The notes beneath the pieces were generated by a model. The model did not search any database. It was not told the origin of the DNA and saw only the letters and a program-made list of their open reading frames with translations. A stretch of 44,509 bases of DNA, from contig JANXZF010000025.1 of the NCBI GenBank assembly GCA_025355665.1, positions 1 to 44,509 of the forward strand, in the 5' to 3' direction. This stretch comes from Actinomycetes bacterium (GTDB lineage: Bacteria > Actinomycetota > Actinomycetes > Nanopelagicales > Nanopelagicaceae). Below are positions 34,358-44,509 of the stretch, in pieces; position 1 is the first letter of the stretch; each line of letters opens with the position of its first letter. The position numbers and the translations under genes are program-made.

Positions 34358-34744
34358 CTAGGAAACGAGTTTCCCTTCAATATCTTTCAACACCCTATGG
34401 ACCTCGAAGGAAATCTTTTTCAGTTCGACAAGTTCCTCATTCGCTATTTTTCGGGCTTCTTTCGCTAGTTCAAATTCGCCAAGGCTTGCTTCATGCGTTT
34501 CATTGATCTTCTGTTCGACGCTCTTTGATTGAACGTCCTGTCCAACCATAATTATCGACAGTAAAACTAATTGGAGAAAGGTTTGGGCAACCCAGGCGAT
34601 GATTACCACCGTATCGTGCGATTTGATGGCTTGTGGAAGTGAAATAAGAGCGATAGCAGCGAAAAGGTAGGCACACCACATCGTGCCGACCAACTTTGTT
34701 ATTTGTGCTCCCAATTTCATATTGAATCTTGCAAGTGCGTTCAT
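34358..34744 (-). CDS. Small membrane protein with two spans and a coiled-coil tail
   Basis: A 128-residue protein: two hydrophobic spans (~22-38 and ~46-66), the segment LVLLSIIMVGQDVQSKSVEQ at the end of the second, then a charged helical tail (ETHEASLGEFELAKEARKIA and following) likely to form a coiled coil. It resembles DUF1003 or low-affinity-iron-permease-like small membrane proteins in layout, but I do not see a decisive motif. Start ATG 34744 is preceded by GAAGGAAG; an in-frame start at 34822 lacks a site. It lies 36 bases upstream of terC on the same strand. Confidence 0.7.
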   Translation of the reverse strand: MNALARFNMKLGAQITKLVGTMWCAYLFAAIALISLPQAIKSHDTVVIIAWVAQTFLQLVLLSIIMVGQDVQSKSVEQKINETHEASLGEFELAKEARKIANEELVELKKISFEVHRVLKDIEGKLVS

Positions 34745-34846
34745 AAGCGCTTCCTTCGTTAGGTTAACCAGAATCCTGAGATAAACGATATCGCCAACGC
34801 GCATTTTCGATCTGAGTAACACCCTTTATTGATACCCTCATCCATC

Positions 34847-35527
34847 ATGCATAGTGACGAGACCGCCAAAGCTGGGCCACATTGGCACCGACCGCACATG
34901 GGCGAGCATCGATGGCCAGTCGCCCTAGTCGTGTTGCTTGTTATATCGATGCAGTACATGTTGCCGCAGAAGCTCTCCCTTTCCTTTCAGACCCCAATCT
35001 GTTTCATTGAGGCGGCTCTCCTTCTTGCCGTTGTGGTAGTCAATCCAAAGCGGATTTCAGAGCACATAATGTCTGCCAGGGTTTTGGGAGTCCTCCTGAT
35101 CGCCATAATGACGCTTTCTAATACGGCTTCGGCGGTTAAATTGATTGACGCGATCATTGCTAAGGGTGTCACGGATGCGCGGAGCCTTCTTCTATCTGGC
35201 GGATCTATCTGGTTGACCAACGTGGTGGTTTTTGGACTTTGGTACTGGGAACTCGATAGAGGGGGACCAGGGAAGAGGGCGCAAGCGATTCATCCCTTCC
35301 CTGATTTCATGTTTCCCCAAATGTCGGATCCCCTTTATGCGCCGCACACATGGCATCCAAATTTCTTCGATTACTTGTACACCTCGTTCACTAACGCAAG
35401 TGCATTCAGCCCTACTGATGTCATGCCATTAACGCGGTGGGCGAAAATGTTGATGTTGGTTCAATCTATGACAGCGTTGTTGATGGTTGGATTAGTAATT
35501 GCAAGAGCAGTAAATATTCTCCACTGA
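34847..35527 (+). CDS. Integral membrane protein with C-terminal channel-like span pair
   Basis: A 226-residue protein with spans near 24-40, 48-67, 79-99, 122-140 and 203-223 and a conserved-looking loop HPNFFDYLYTSFTNASAFSPTDVMPLTRWAKML. That pairing of an aromatic re-entrant loop with a final span recalls DUF1345 and two-span ion-channel proteins, but no selectivity filter can be claimed. The N-terminus is rich in histidine (HWHRPHMGEH). Start ATG 34847, with TACCCT 8 bases upstream as a possible -10. It is divergent from the previous gene and ends 2 bases before the oxidase. Confidence 0.7.
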   Translation: MHSDETAKAGPHWHRPHMGEHRWPVALVVLLVISMQYMLPQKLSLSFQTPICFIEAALLLAVVVVNPKRISEHIMSARVLGVLLIAIMTLSNTASAVKLIDAIIAKGVTDARSLLLSGGSIWLTNVVVFGLWYWELDRGGPGKRAQAIHPFPDFMFPQMSDPLYAPHTWHPNFFDYLYTSFTNASAFSPTDVMPLTRWAKMLMLVQSMTALLMVGLVIARAVNILH

Positions 35528-35529
35528 CC

Positions 35530-36933
35530 ATGATAGAAAACAGGGTTGAACTAACACCTAGACAAATTTCTGATTTAGGATTAATTGTCGATGGGCGAAT
35601 ATCCACCAGCCAATCCGCACTTGACCAACACGGACACGACGAATCAGCGTTCCCAAGTTCGCCACCTTCCGCGGTTGTCATTGCCGCCTCAACGGAGGAA
35701 GTCTCGGAGATACTCCAGTACTGCAACAGTGAGGCTATTCCTGTGGTTGCATTTGGCGCAGGGACTTCACTTGAAGGCCATGTGGTGCCGCTGTTTGGCG
35801 GGATAAGTCTGGACCTTTCGAGTATGAATCGTGTTCTGGAAGTCAGACCAGATGATCTTTTGGCGCGAGTTCAAGCCGGAGTGCACCGAATCGCTTTGAA
35901 CGAAAAGTTAGCCAATGACGGACTCTTTTTCACGGTCGACCCCGGTGCGGATGCGACATTGGGTGGGATGGCAGCCACTGGTGCGGCCGGAACAACCACG
36001 GTCCGATATGGGTCAATGAGGGAGAACGTCCTTGCAATGACTGCGGTACTGGCAAGTGGCGAAATCATCCATACGGGGCGTAACACACGAAAACTGTCCG
36101 CTGGATATGACTTGACCAGACTCCTCGTTGGCTCTGAAGGAACCTTGGCGGTGATTACCGAGCTTTCACTTCGAGTATTTGGGATTCCGGAAAAGATGGC
36201 AGCGGCCACCGTGCGATTTTCATCAATGTCCGAGGGCGTACAAGCGGCGACCGAGATAGTGAAAGCAGGAATCTCAATTGCACGTTGTGAATTTCTTGAT
36301 GCGAAATGCATTCGCAATCTCAACGCATACGATTCAATGTCGCTAACTGAATTGCCGACGCTGTTCTTTGAATTCCACGGAACCCCTCGAAGTGTTGAAG
36401 AGGATGCCCTAGCGGTTCAAGAAATAGTTGCGGACTTTGGTGGAACCGAATTTGAGTGGACAAGTGATGAGGGTGAACGTCGCAAACTCTGGAGAGCACG
36501 CCACAACGCGCACTGGGCCGCAGTAGCCGCCCATCCAGGGAAGAAGAGCGTCAGTACGGACATGGCGGTTCCTTTGTCTAAATTGGCCAAGGCTGTTGCT
36601 TTAGCTGATGAGATGCTTGCAGCTCACGAATTTACACATTCGATCTTGGGGCACGTGGCTGATGGCAATTTCCATTGCCAGATAATCACAGATCCAAATA
36701 ATCCAGACGAGCTGGTGAATATTCGGCGTCTTGTGCACGAAATGACTTTGGAAATCATCGCAATGGGTGGAACTTGCACGGGGGAGCACGGAATAGGTGC
36801 CGGCAAGATCGATGCTTTGGAAGTTGAAGCCTCAGATTCGCTGAAGGTGATGCGGCGTATTAAGGACGCACTAGATCCAAAAGGGATTTTGAACCCCGGG
36901 AAGATATTCGCCGCGAAAACCAATCGGACGTAA
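35530..36933 (+). CDS. FAD-linked oxidase, D-lactate dehydrogenase/GlcD type
   Basis: A 467-residue flavoprotein. The N-terminal FAD (PCMH) domain shows VVAFGAGTSLEGHVVPLFGG and DPGADATLGGMAATGAAGT; the C-terminal FAD-oxidase domain shows HILGHVADGNFHCQI-type metal histidines, TCTGEHGIGAGK and the closing ALDPKGILNPGK. It would oxidise a 2-hydroxy acid (D-lactate, glycolate, D-2-hydroxyglutarate) and pass electrons to quinone or cytochrome; the substrate is open. The ATG is 2 bases after the stop of the membrane protein, so coupled translation is likely. The frame runs back to 35437 inside that gene, which I reject. Confidence 0.9.
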   Translation: MIENRVELTPRQISDLGLIVDGRISTSQSALDQHGHDESAFPSSPPSAVVIAASTEEVSEILQYCNSEAIPVVAFGAGTSLEGHVVPLFGGISLDLSSMNRVLEVRPDDLLARVQAGVHRIALNEKLANDGLFFTVDPGADATLGGMAATGAAGTTTVRYGSMRENVLAMTAVLASGEIIHTGRNTRKLSAGYDLTRLLVGSEGTLAVITELSLRVFGIPEKMAAATVRFSSMSEGVQAATEIVKAGISIARCEFLDAKCIRNLNAYDSMSLTELPTLFFEFHGTPRSVEEDALAVQEIVADFGGTEFEWTSDEGERRKLWRARHNAHWAAVAAHPGKKSVSTDMAVPLSKLAKAVALADEMLAAHEFTHSILGHVADGNFHCQIITDPNNPDELVNIRRLVHEMTLEIIAMGGTCTGEHGIGAGKIDALEVEASDSLKVMRRIKDALDPKGILNPGKIFAAKTNRT

Positions 36934-37010
36934 GAACATCCTTGGCAGGAATGATGCCACCCAAGGTCTTCTTATGTGGGAGACGTCAGGACGTCCAACT
37001 CTCCGTGAAA

Positions 37011-37658
37011 TCAGTTGTTCTTCTCGGCCTTCTTGCTGTTCGATTTCGGTGTATCCGATTTCGGAGTAGCTGTCTTGGCATTTGTGGTCGCGTTCAAAGT
37101 TGCTATCGGCTTAACAGGGGGGACTGGTTTAACAGGCTCTGCTGGCTTGACCGGCTTAGTTGGAATTATTGGGCGAACCAATTCAGGTCCAAGGGCATCA
37201 AGCGCGCTCTGTCGGGCAATAGCCGCTGCTGAGATAGCGGCGGTCAAAATAGTCTGGGCGGCGCTTTTCTGATCAGGTGATGTTGCAGCGGCGTCTGCGA
37301 TTTTCTTATCGGATCTCGCCTTGGCTATAGCAGCCTGAAAGGCAACGCTTATCGCCTTAATTTTTGCTTTTCGAAGTTCTTGGTCGGCCTGGAATTGAGT
37401 CGCCGCGGCCTTAAGGGCGGCGGTGTATTGGTCCATAGCCGTTTTCCACGCAGCCCGATACTGATCCATCGCAACTTGATACGCGGCTAGTGCAACTTTG
37501 TATTCAGCCAATTGCTCGGCATACGTGGTGGCTACAGGGGAAGGGGTTGCCACTGGAGTAGATGTGGGGGAGGGAAAGTCGGCATGAGCCACAGAGACAG
37601 AGCCCAGAATCAAACCGGCACTAAGAAGTGACGTTAAAAAGATTCTTTGGGTACTCAT
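37011..37658 (-). CDS. Secreted Ala/Lys/Gln-rich helical protein with proline-repeat tail
   Basis: A 215-residue exported protein. Signal peptide residues 1-26, ending SVSVAHADF with likely cleavage after AHA; a Pro/Thr-rich linker (27-43); a long helix from ~44 to 155 made of repeats of the form xxAxxQVAMDQYRAAW; a Pro-rich stretch with PVKP repeats (PTKPVKPAEPVKPVPPVKP, ~163-181); and a Lys/Asn/Ser tail. No cysteine and no anchor motif. It is divergent from the two-component genes, 156 bases apart, and may be an envelope stress or cell-wall-associated protein under their control. No family recognised. Confidence 0.75.
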   Translation of the reverse strand: MSTQRIFLTSLLSAGLILGSVSVAHADFPSPTSTPVATPSPVATTYAEQLAEYKVALAAYQVAMDQYRAAWKTAMDQYTAALKAAATQFQADQELRKAKIKAISVAFQAAIAKARSDKKIADAAATSPDQKSAAQTILTAAISAAAIARQSALDALGPELVRPIIPTKPVKPAEPVKPVPPVKPIATLNATTNAKTATPKSDTPKSNSKKAEKNN

Positions 37659-37814
37659 GGACCGCTCCTCGGGGCTACTTCTACTAGGTGGTTTTATGGG
37701 ATGATCTTGAATCCTGACTTTGTGCTTTTTCTGTGAAAACTCTCGACCGCTAGTGCGGAAGAGGAACTCACTCTATTCGCCGAACTGGCTATACGCTCAT
37801 TTTTGGAGGAACAG

Positions 37815-38510
37815 ATGACGAAACCTTTGATCCTGATCGTGGATGATGAAGTTGGAGTCCGCGAGTTGCTGACCGACGCCCTGAGCTTGGGTGGCTACGA
37901 CACCCTCGAGGCCAAAGATGGCATGAGCGCTTTGACCCTCATCCGCAAGAACAAACCTGACCTGCTCATCATAGACATCAACATGCCGATCATGGATGGC
38001 TTTGAACTTCTCGAGCGAGTGCGTGAAAGCAAGAATCTGGTGCCGGCGATTATGTTGACCGCACGCAAGGATCGAACCGATGTCTCTCGCGGATTGCGAC
38101 TTGGTGCCGATGACTACGTAACAAAGCCTTTCGGTCTTGAAGAATTGTTGTTGCGCGTGCAGGCAGTTTTACGGAGAAGTAATCCTGGAATCGAAGAATT
38201 CTCAATTCTGACCTGTGGCCCAATCTCTCTCAATGAGGAAACTTACGAAGTTTATCTCAACGACAATTTGGTCGAACTATCAAAGACTGAGTTTCGGCTT
38301 TTGCAATACTTGCTCCAAAACAAGGGCCGGGTCCTAACGAAATCAAGTCTCTTAAGTGCAGTGTGGGACATTGATTTTGCCTCTGATTCGGGAGTCGTTG
38401 ACACTTACATTTCATACCTTCGTAGAAAATTTCACTCGGATAGTTTTGATGGGATCAAAACGGTTCGCGGTGTTGGATTTCAGATAATCGAGCCTAAAGG
38501 CAAGAAATGA
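37815..38510 (+). CDS. OmpR/PhoB-type response regulator
   Basis: A 231-residue regulator. Receiver: acidic pair in LIVDDEVGVREL, phosphoacceptor in LLIIDINMPIMDGFE, threonine in IMLTARKD, lysine in DDYVTKPF; winged helix ~130-228 with LSKTEFRLLQYLLQNKGRVL and VRGVGFQI. The start ATG follows GGAGG at 37805-37809. The kinase gene begins on its stop codon (ATGA). The target is likely to include the divergent secreted protein gene and perhaps itself, by position. It is separate from MtrA. Confidence 0.93.
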   Translation: MTKPLILIVDDEVGVRELLTDALSLGGYDTLEAKDGMSALTLIRKNKPDLLIIDINMPIMDGFELLERVRESKNLVPAIMLTARKDRTDVSRGLRLGADDYVTKPFGLEELLLRVQAVLRRSNPGIEEFSILTCGPISLNEETYEVYLNDNLVELSKTEFRLLQYLLQNKGRVLTKSSLLSAVWDIDFASDSGVVDTYISYLRRKFHSDSFDGIKTVRGVGFQIIEPKGKK

Positions 38511-39868
38511 AATTAAGGACGAGGCTTACCCTTGCCTCGGCTGCCATAACGTCAATCAGCACACTGCTTATTGGTGGTTTCGCAGTAAATGCTTCACATA
38601 ATTCGGGGATCGCCCTTTTGGATAAGTCGCTAAACGCTGTCGCAACCTCGGTTCGCGGTAATCCAAATGCTGCACTATCGCAAGCGCTCTATTCAGTTCA
38701 GCAAAGTGATATTGCCTTGACTCTTGTCTACTACTCGAGCGCTAAGTCAGCCTCGGTTCTTGCCCAATCAAGGCTCACAGTGCTATCTAAACCATCAACT
38801 TCGGACTTGAAAGCGAGTATGGCGAGGCCGATCACAAAGTCCGGCCCCGAGGACTATCGGATGCGCTCGATCGATATCGCCAATGGTGAATATTTGGTTG
38901 TCGCCGCATCCCTTCACGACATCAACAAGAGATATCGCTCGGACATGTTGCATCTGGCCTACTTCCTTCTGCTATGTCTAGTTGGCGCGGGAATCGCGAC
39001 TTGGTTGATCGTGCGGCGAGATATGAAGAGGATTGAATCGCTCATCGCAACCGCCGGAGATATTTCAAGCGGAGATACAGATGTCCATATAGCACCCGCT
39101 CAGGGCAATTCGGAGATGGACAATCTCGCGCAGTCCCTGAACAAGATGGTCGTTGCATTGCGTCACACGGCGCAAGTTGAAGAGCAGGCATCCAAGCGAA
39201 TGCAGGACTTTTTGGGAGATGCATCCCACGAGCTTCGCACTCCACTAACCGTCGTAAAAGGTTACGTCGAATTGCTTGCCGGATCCGCAATGGCCGATCC
39301 AGCAAAGCGAGTTCGAGCTTTTGAACGAGTGGGGTCAGAAATTCTTCGCATGGAGAACTTGATTTCAGACCTGCTTTTCTTAGCTGAATTCGGCGATGTT
39401 CCAACTTTGGAATTATCGGAAGTTGATCTCTCACAACTTTTAATCTCACATTTGAATGATTTTTCGACGCTAAATACTTCGCGCAACTTAGAATCCAACA
39501 TCGAAGACCACGCCACCATTCAAGGTTCTGTGCCTCATCTCTCCAGACTCATTACAAATGTTCTGGCAAATATTTCTCGTCACACACCAGCTGATGCACC
39601 GGTCAAGGTGACCTTGAGGCGCGAAAGTGGCGGGGTCGATCTCTTGTTTGAAGATGGCGGACCAGGATTGCCAAATGGCGCATATCTCCAAGGAATGCAG
39701 AGTTTCCAAAGATTCGACAAATCGCGATCCCGTGAACACGGCGGCTCCGGACTTGGAATGAGTATTATTTTTGCGATCGCTCGCGAACATTCAGGGACGC
39801 TCACTTTGCAACCCAGTGCGCTTGGAGGTCTGGGCGTCCACGTATTTTTTGGTAACTTGCCAGCATGA
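38507..39868 (+). CDS. Sensor histidine kinase, partner of the preceding regulator
   Basis: A 453-residue membrane kinase. Span 1 ~10-28, extracytoplasmic region ~29-143, span 2 ~146-167 (YFLLLCLVGAGIATWLIV), HAMP ~168-222, phosphoacceptor box LGDASHELRTPLTVVKGY near 240, then an ATPase domain with VLANISRHTP (the N box), FEDGGPGLPNG and GGSGLGMSIIFA. Architecture matches MprB/TcrY-type actinobacterial kinases; the signal is unknown. It overlaps the methyltransferase gene by ATGA at 39865-39868, forming a three-gene chain. Confidence 0.92.
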   Translation: MKLRTRLTLASAAITSISTLLIGGFAVNASHNSGIALLDKSLNAVATSVRGNPNAALSQALYSVQQSDIALTLVYYSSAKSASVLAQSRLTVLSKPSTSDLKASMARPITKSGPEDYRMRSIDIANGEYLVVAASLHDINKRYRSDMLHLAYFLLLCLVGAGIATWLIVRRDMKRIESLIATAGDISSGDTDVHIAPAQGNSEMDNLAQSLNKMVVALRHTAQVEEQASKRMQDFLGDASHELRTPLTVVKGYVELLAGSAMADPAKRVRAFERVGSEILRMENLISDLLFLAEFGDVPTLELSEVDLSQLLISHLNDFSTLNTSRNLESNIEDHATIQGSVPHLSRLITNVLANISRHTPADAPVKVTLRRESGGVDLLFEDGGPGLPNGAYLQGMQSFQRFDKSRSREHGGSGLGMSIIFAIAREHSGTLTLQPSALGGLGVHVFFGNLPA

Positions 39869-41049
39869 CCACCGAATTGATTGATGCCTTCGATGAAGCA
39901 AGCAAAGTCATAGGACGAACAGAGACGTTGGTTCGCGTAGTTCTATCTGGCGCCAGACGGAACATGACTCCGGCCGCAGTACGAATCGATATTCGTCCCG
40001 TGCTCATAAAGGACAAAGTCCTACTTCAAGTTTCACAAAACGACGGTAGACAAACGACGACAAAGAACTACGTACCCAAAGAACTCAAAGTTCTCGAATT
40101 GCTTGAAAGCGGATTTTCCAACGTACTCGTCGAACATACCGACGGCTCCCTTTCCATTCGAGTGACGAAGAAAAACGGGGCATTAGTGCGTCGAGACAAA
40201 GGGGAAAATCTCCAACAACTTGATCATGATCAGAGCAAGAAACGTCTTCTTGATACTTCGGACCCTTTCCTCCGCGAAGTTGGGATTGCCGACGCTGGCG
40301 GCAAAATAAAGCCCACCCGACAAGATAAATACAAGCAAGTCGAAGAGTTTTTAAGGTTGCTCGCGCCGACACTTATCGCAGCAATTGAGGTTGGGCACAT
40401 ACATAAACCCACGATTTCTGAACCTTTAAGGGTCGTCGACCTCGGCTGTGGAAATGCGTATCTGACATTTGCGGCGCATCAATATTTGGCGTCGAAAAAT
40501 ATTCCCGTGCAAGTTGTTGGCATCGATGTCCGCCCAGATTCAAGAAAGAGAAATGCAGACATCGCCGAACGGTTGGGAATCAATTCGACTATCGAGTTTC
40601 GAGCGGAAGAAATTTCTCAGAGCACTGCAAAAGGTGCAGATGTCGTCATTGCCTTGCACGCCTGTGACACGGCTACTGATGACGCGATTGAATGGGCAGT
40701 AAAAAACAATGCAAAATTGATACTTGTGGCGCCGTGCTGCCATCATGAATTGCAAACCCAGATGGTTGCTTCGCCAGAGCCCTGGCAAATTGTGACGAAA
40801 TACGGTCTCTTGAACGAACGTTTTGCGGACCTACTTACCGACGCTTTGCGTGCGCACATCTTGAAGTTGGTCGGGTATCGATCGGAGGTAATCGAGTTCG
40901 TAGGGGGAGAGCACACGCCCCGGAATCTCATGATCCGCGCGGTGAAAACTGGAGCAACTCCCAATGCGGAAGATTTGAAGCGGTACGAGGAGATGGTTCA
41001 ACTCTGGAAAATCAAGCCCGCTTTGGCCCAGAGATTGTTGGATGAGTAG
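39865..41049 (+). CDS. SAM-dependent methyltransferase (Methyltransf_32-like)
   Basis: A 394-residue protein with an N-terminal region (~1-165) of unclear fold and a class I methyltransferase domain from ~185. The SAM loop is VVDLGCGNAYLTFAAHQYL, followed by VVGIDVRPDSRKRN, VVIALHACDTATDDAI and the diagnostic cysteine-histidine segment LVAPCCHHELQTQM. That PCCHHE pattern marks the family of METTL25/GSTCD-like proteins, often thought to act on RNA. Its translation is coupled to the kinase gene. Substrate unknown. Confidence 0.85.
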   Translation: MTTELIDAFDEASKVIGRTETLVRVVLSGARRNMTPAAVRIDIRPVLIKDKVLLQVSQNDGRQTTTKNYVPKELKVLELLESGFSNVLVEHTDGSLSIRVTKKNGALVRRDKGENLQQLDHDQSKKRLLDTSDPFLREVGIADAGGKIKPTRQDKYKQVEEFLRLLAPTLIAAIEVGHIHKPTISEPLRVVDLGCGNAYLTFAAHQYLASKNIPVQVVGIDVRPDSRKRNADIAERLGINSTIEFRAEEISQSTAKGADVVIALHACDTATDDAIEWAVKNNAKLILVAPCCHHELQTQMVASPEPWQIVTKYGLLNERFADLLTDALRAHILKLVGYRSEVIEFVGGEHTPRNLMIRAVKTGATPNAEDLKRYEEMVQLWKIKPALAQRLLDE

Positions 41050-41061
41050 TACAAATAGACC

Positions 41062-41784
41062 ATGAGTCCTCACAAGAGTTCAAAAGACGCTTCGAAAGAA
41101 TCGCTGCGCCGAATATTGATTGTTGAGAATTCCTACCGGCCAGGTATAGGTCTATTCATTGAAAAACTTTTCAAAAGTGAGAAAGACCCGATGCTGGAGT
41201 CTTTGGTGGTTGATTCTGACGATGTGACCAAATCATTGACCAAATACAAGCCAGACGTTGTGATTCTTGACGTGGATTCGCTTCGTCATTCCAATGCACT
41301 CGATGTGGCCATGAGTGTTCGCGAGCAATATCCGCACCAGGTAATTGTTTTTAGCTCAGACCGCGCAAATCCGGTCTTGGTGAAAGAGGGAATGGTCGCG
41401 GCACTCTGGTCTCGTGCCTACTGGTTAAACCAACCGACAAAACATCATGCTCACGTCCTGCCTGAAATTCGTTGGGCATTCCATGGCAAGAAACCGTTAA
41501 ATTCAAGGGTTTTGGAACACGCCGCCAGCGAAACCTCTCACGTTGGGCGACTAACGCCTCAGCAACACCGAGTAATGCGCTTGATGGCATTGGGTGCGAG
41601 CAATTCAAAGATAGCCCGCGATTGTAAAATGACGCTAAAAGCGGTCGAAAGAACGATTGCTACAGCTTCTAAACTCCTGGAAGTTGAACCCTCGTCGCCG
41701 GATAAGAACCATCGTGTGATGGCCGCGATGGTCTACCGCCGAGCCGTACTTTTCGCTGATATTTTAGAAGCCGAAGGAATGTGA
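41062..41784 (+). CDS. LuxR-type regulator with an atypical receiver-like domain
   Basis: A 240-residue protein. Residues ~12-130 look like a response-regulator receiver, with the aspartate strand VVILDVDSLRHSN. However the acidic pair is IVENS instead of DD, and the conserved lysine position reads YWLNQPTK, so phosphorylation is doubtful. Residues ~160-225 are a LuxR/GerE helix-turn-helix (LTPQQHRVMRLMALGASNSKIARDC, LKAVERTIATASKLLEV). It is 12 bases after the methyltransferase stop and just upstream of the collagen-like gene, which it may regulate. Phosphorylation-independent LuxR regulators of this kind occur in actinobacteria. Confidence 0.85.
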   Translation: MSPHKSSKDASKESLRRILIVENSYRPGIGLFIEKLFKSEKDPMLESLVVDSDDVTKSLTKYKPDVVILDVDSLRHSNALDVAMSVREQYPHQVIVFSSDRANPVLVKEGMVAALWSRAYWLNQPTKHHAHVLPEIRWAFHGKKPLNSRVLEHAASETSHVGRLTPQQHRVMRLMALGASNSKIARDCKMTLKAVERTIATASKLLEVEPSSPDKNHRVMAAMVYRRAVLFADILEAEGM

Positions 41785-41787
41785 GTT

Positions 41788-44507
<2,720 letters not shown>

Positions 44508-44509
44508 AC

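Overview
The window reads as a piece of an actinobacterial (Actinomycetota) chromosome with a compact genome and base composition near half G+C. The evidence is the marker set: mycothiol biosynthesis (MshB), two WhiB-type iron-sulfur regulators (WhiB2- and WhiB1-like), MtrA/MtrB, a PdtaS-like kinase, and the actinobacteria-restricted families DUF3499, DUF5719, DUF6912, Rv3235 and Rv0428c. Gene spacing is very tight, with many 1-11 base overlaps. Several genes start 6-7 bases after a TANNNT box with no Shine-Dalgarno, which indicates leaderless transcription. A small-genome freshwater lineage related to Nanopelagicales is plausible, but that placement is inference.

Layout. 1-2022: end of moeZ, then mshB and a small membrane protein. 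2024-4347 (minus): cysS and an Rv0428c-type acetyltransferase. 4449-7285: ferredoxin fdxA, dapC, a GNAT acetyltransferase, a mercaptopyruvate-type sulfurtransferase. 7302-21934: a long plus-strand block for cell envelope and division control, made of a GDP-mannose-type pyrophosphorylase, whiB2, a 1014-residue membrane glycosyltransferase, DUF5719, DUF3499, phosphomannomutase, sahH, mtrA, mtrB, comF and secA. This block parallels the mycobacterial Rv3240c-Rv3264c region but lacks lpqB, tmk and manA, and hpf has moved 14 kb away and is short. 21940-26455: Rv3235 family, an SAF-domain protein with a CpaE/MinD-like partner, DUF6912, a PdtaS-like kinase and whiB1. 26679-28401: tRNA-Arg(CCG), msrA/msrB and an AlkA-type glycosylase. 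28408-32400: DUF4389 protein, then a LacI-family regulator heading two PLP enzymes of sulfur amino-acid metabolism. 32455-36933: a 49-residue small protein not previously delimited, a membrane protein, short hpf, terC, two membrane proteins and an FAD-linked oxidase. 37011-44507: a secreted Ala/Lys-rich helical protein, a two-component system, a methyltransferase, an atypical LuxR-type regulator and a large collagen-like secreted protein.

How it works together. Much of the window serves redox balance (mycothiol, MsrA/B, WhiB proteins, ferredoxin, sulfurtransferases), envelope building (mannose activation, glycosyltransferase, DapC for diaminopimelate) and envelope sensing (MtrAB and the second two-component system). 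The last 7 kb is the most accessory-looking part: regulators next to an exported helical protein and a collagen-like fibre with a strikingly regular set of interruptions. I saw no transposase, integrase, phage gene, CRISPR array or rRNA. No gene-free stretch exceeds about 200 bases.
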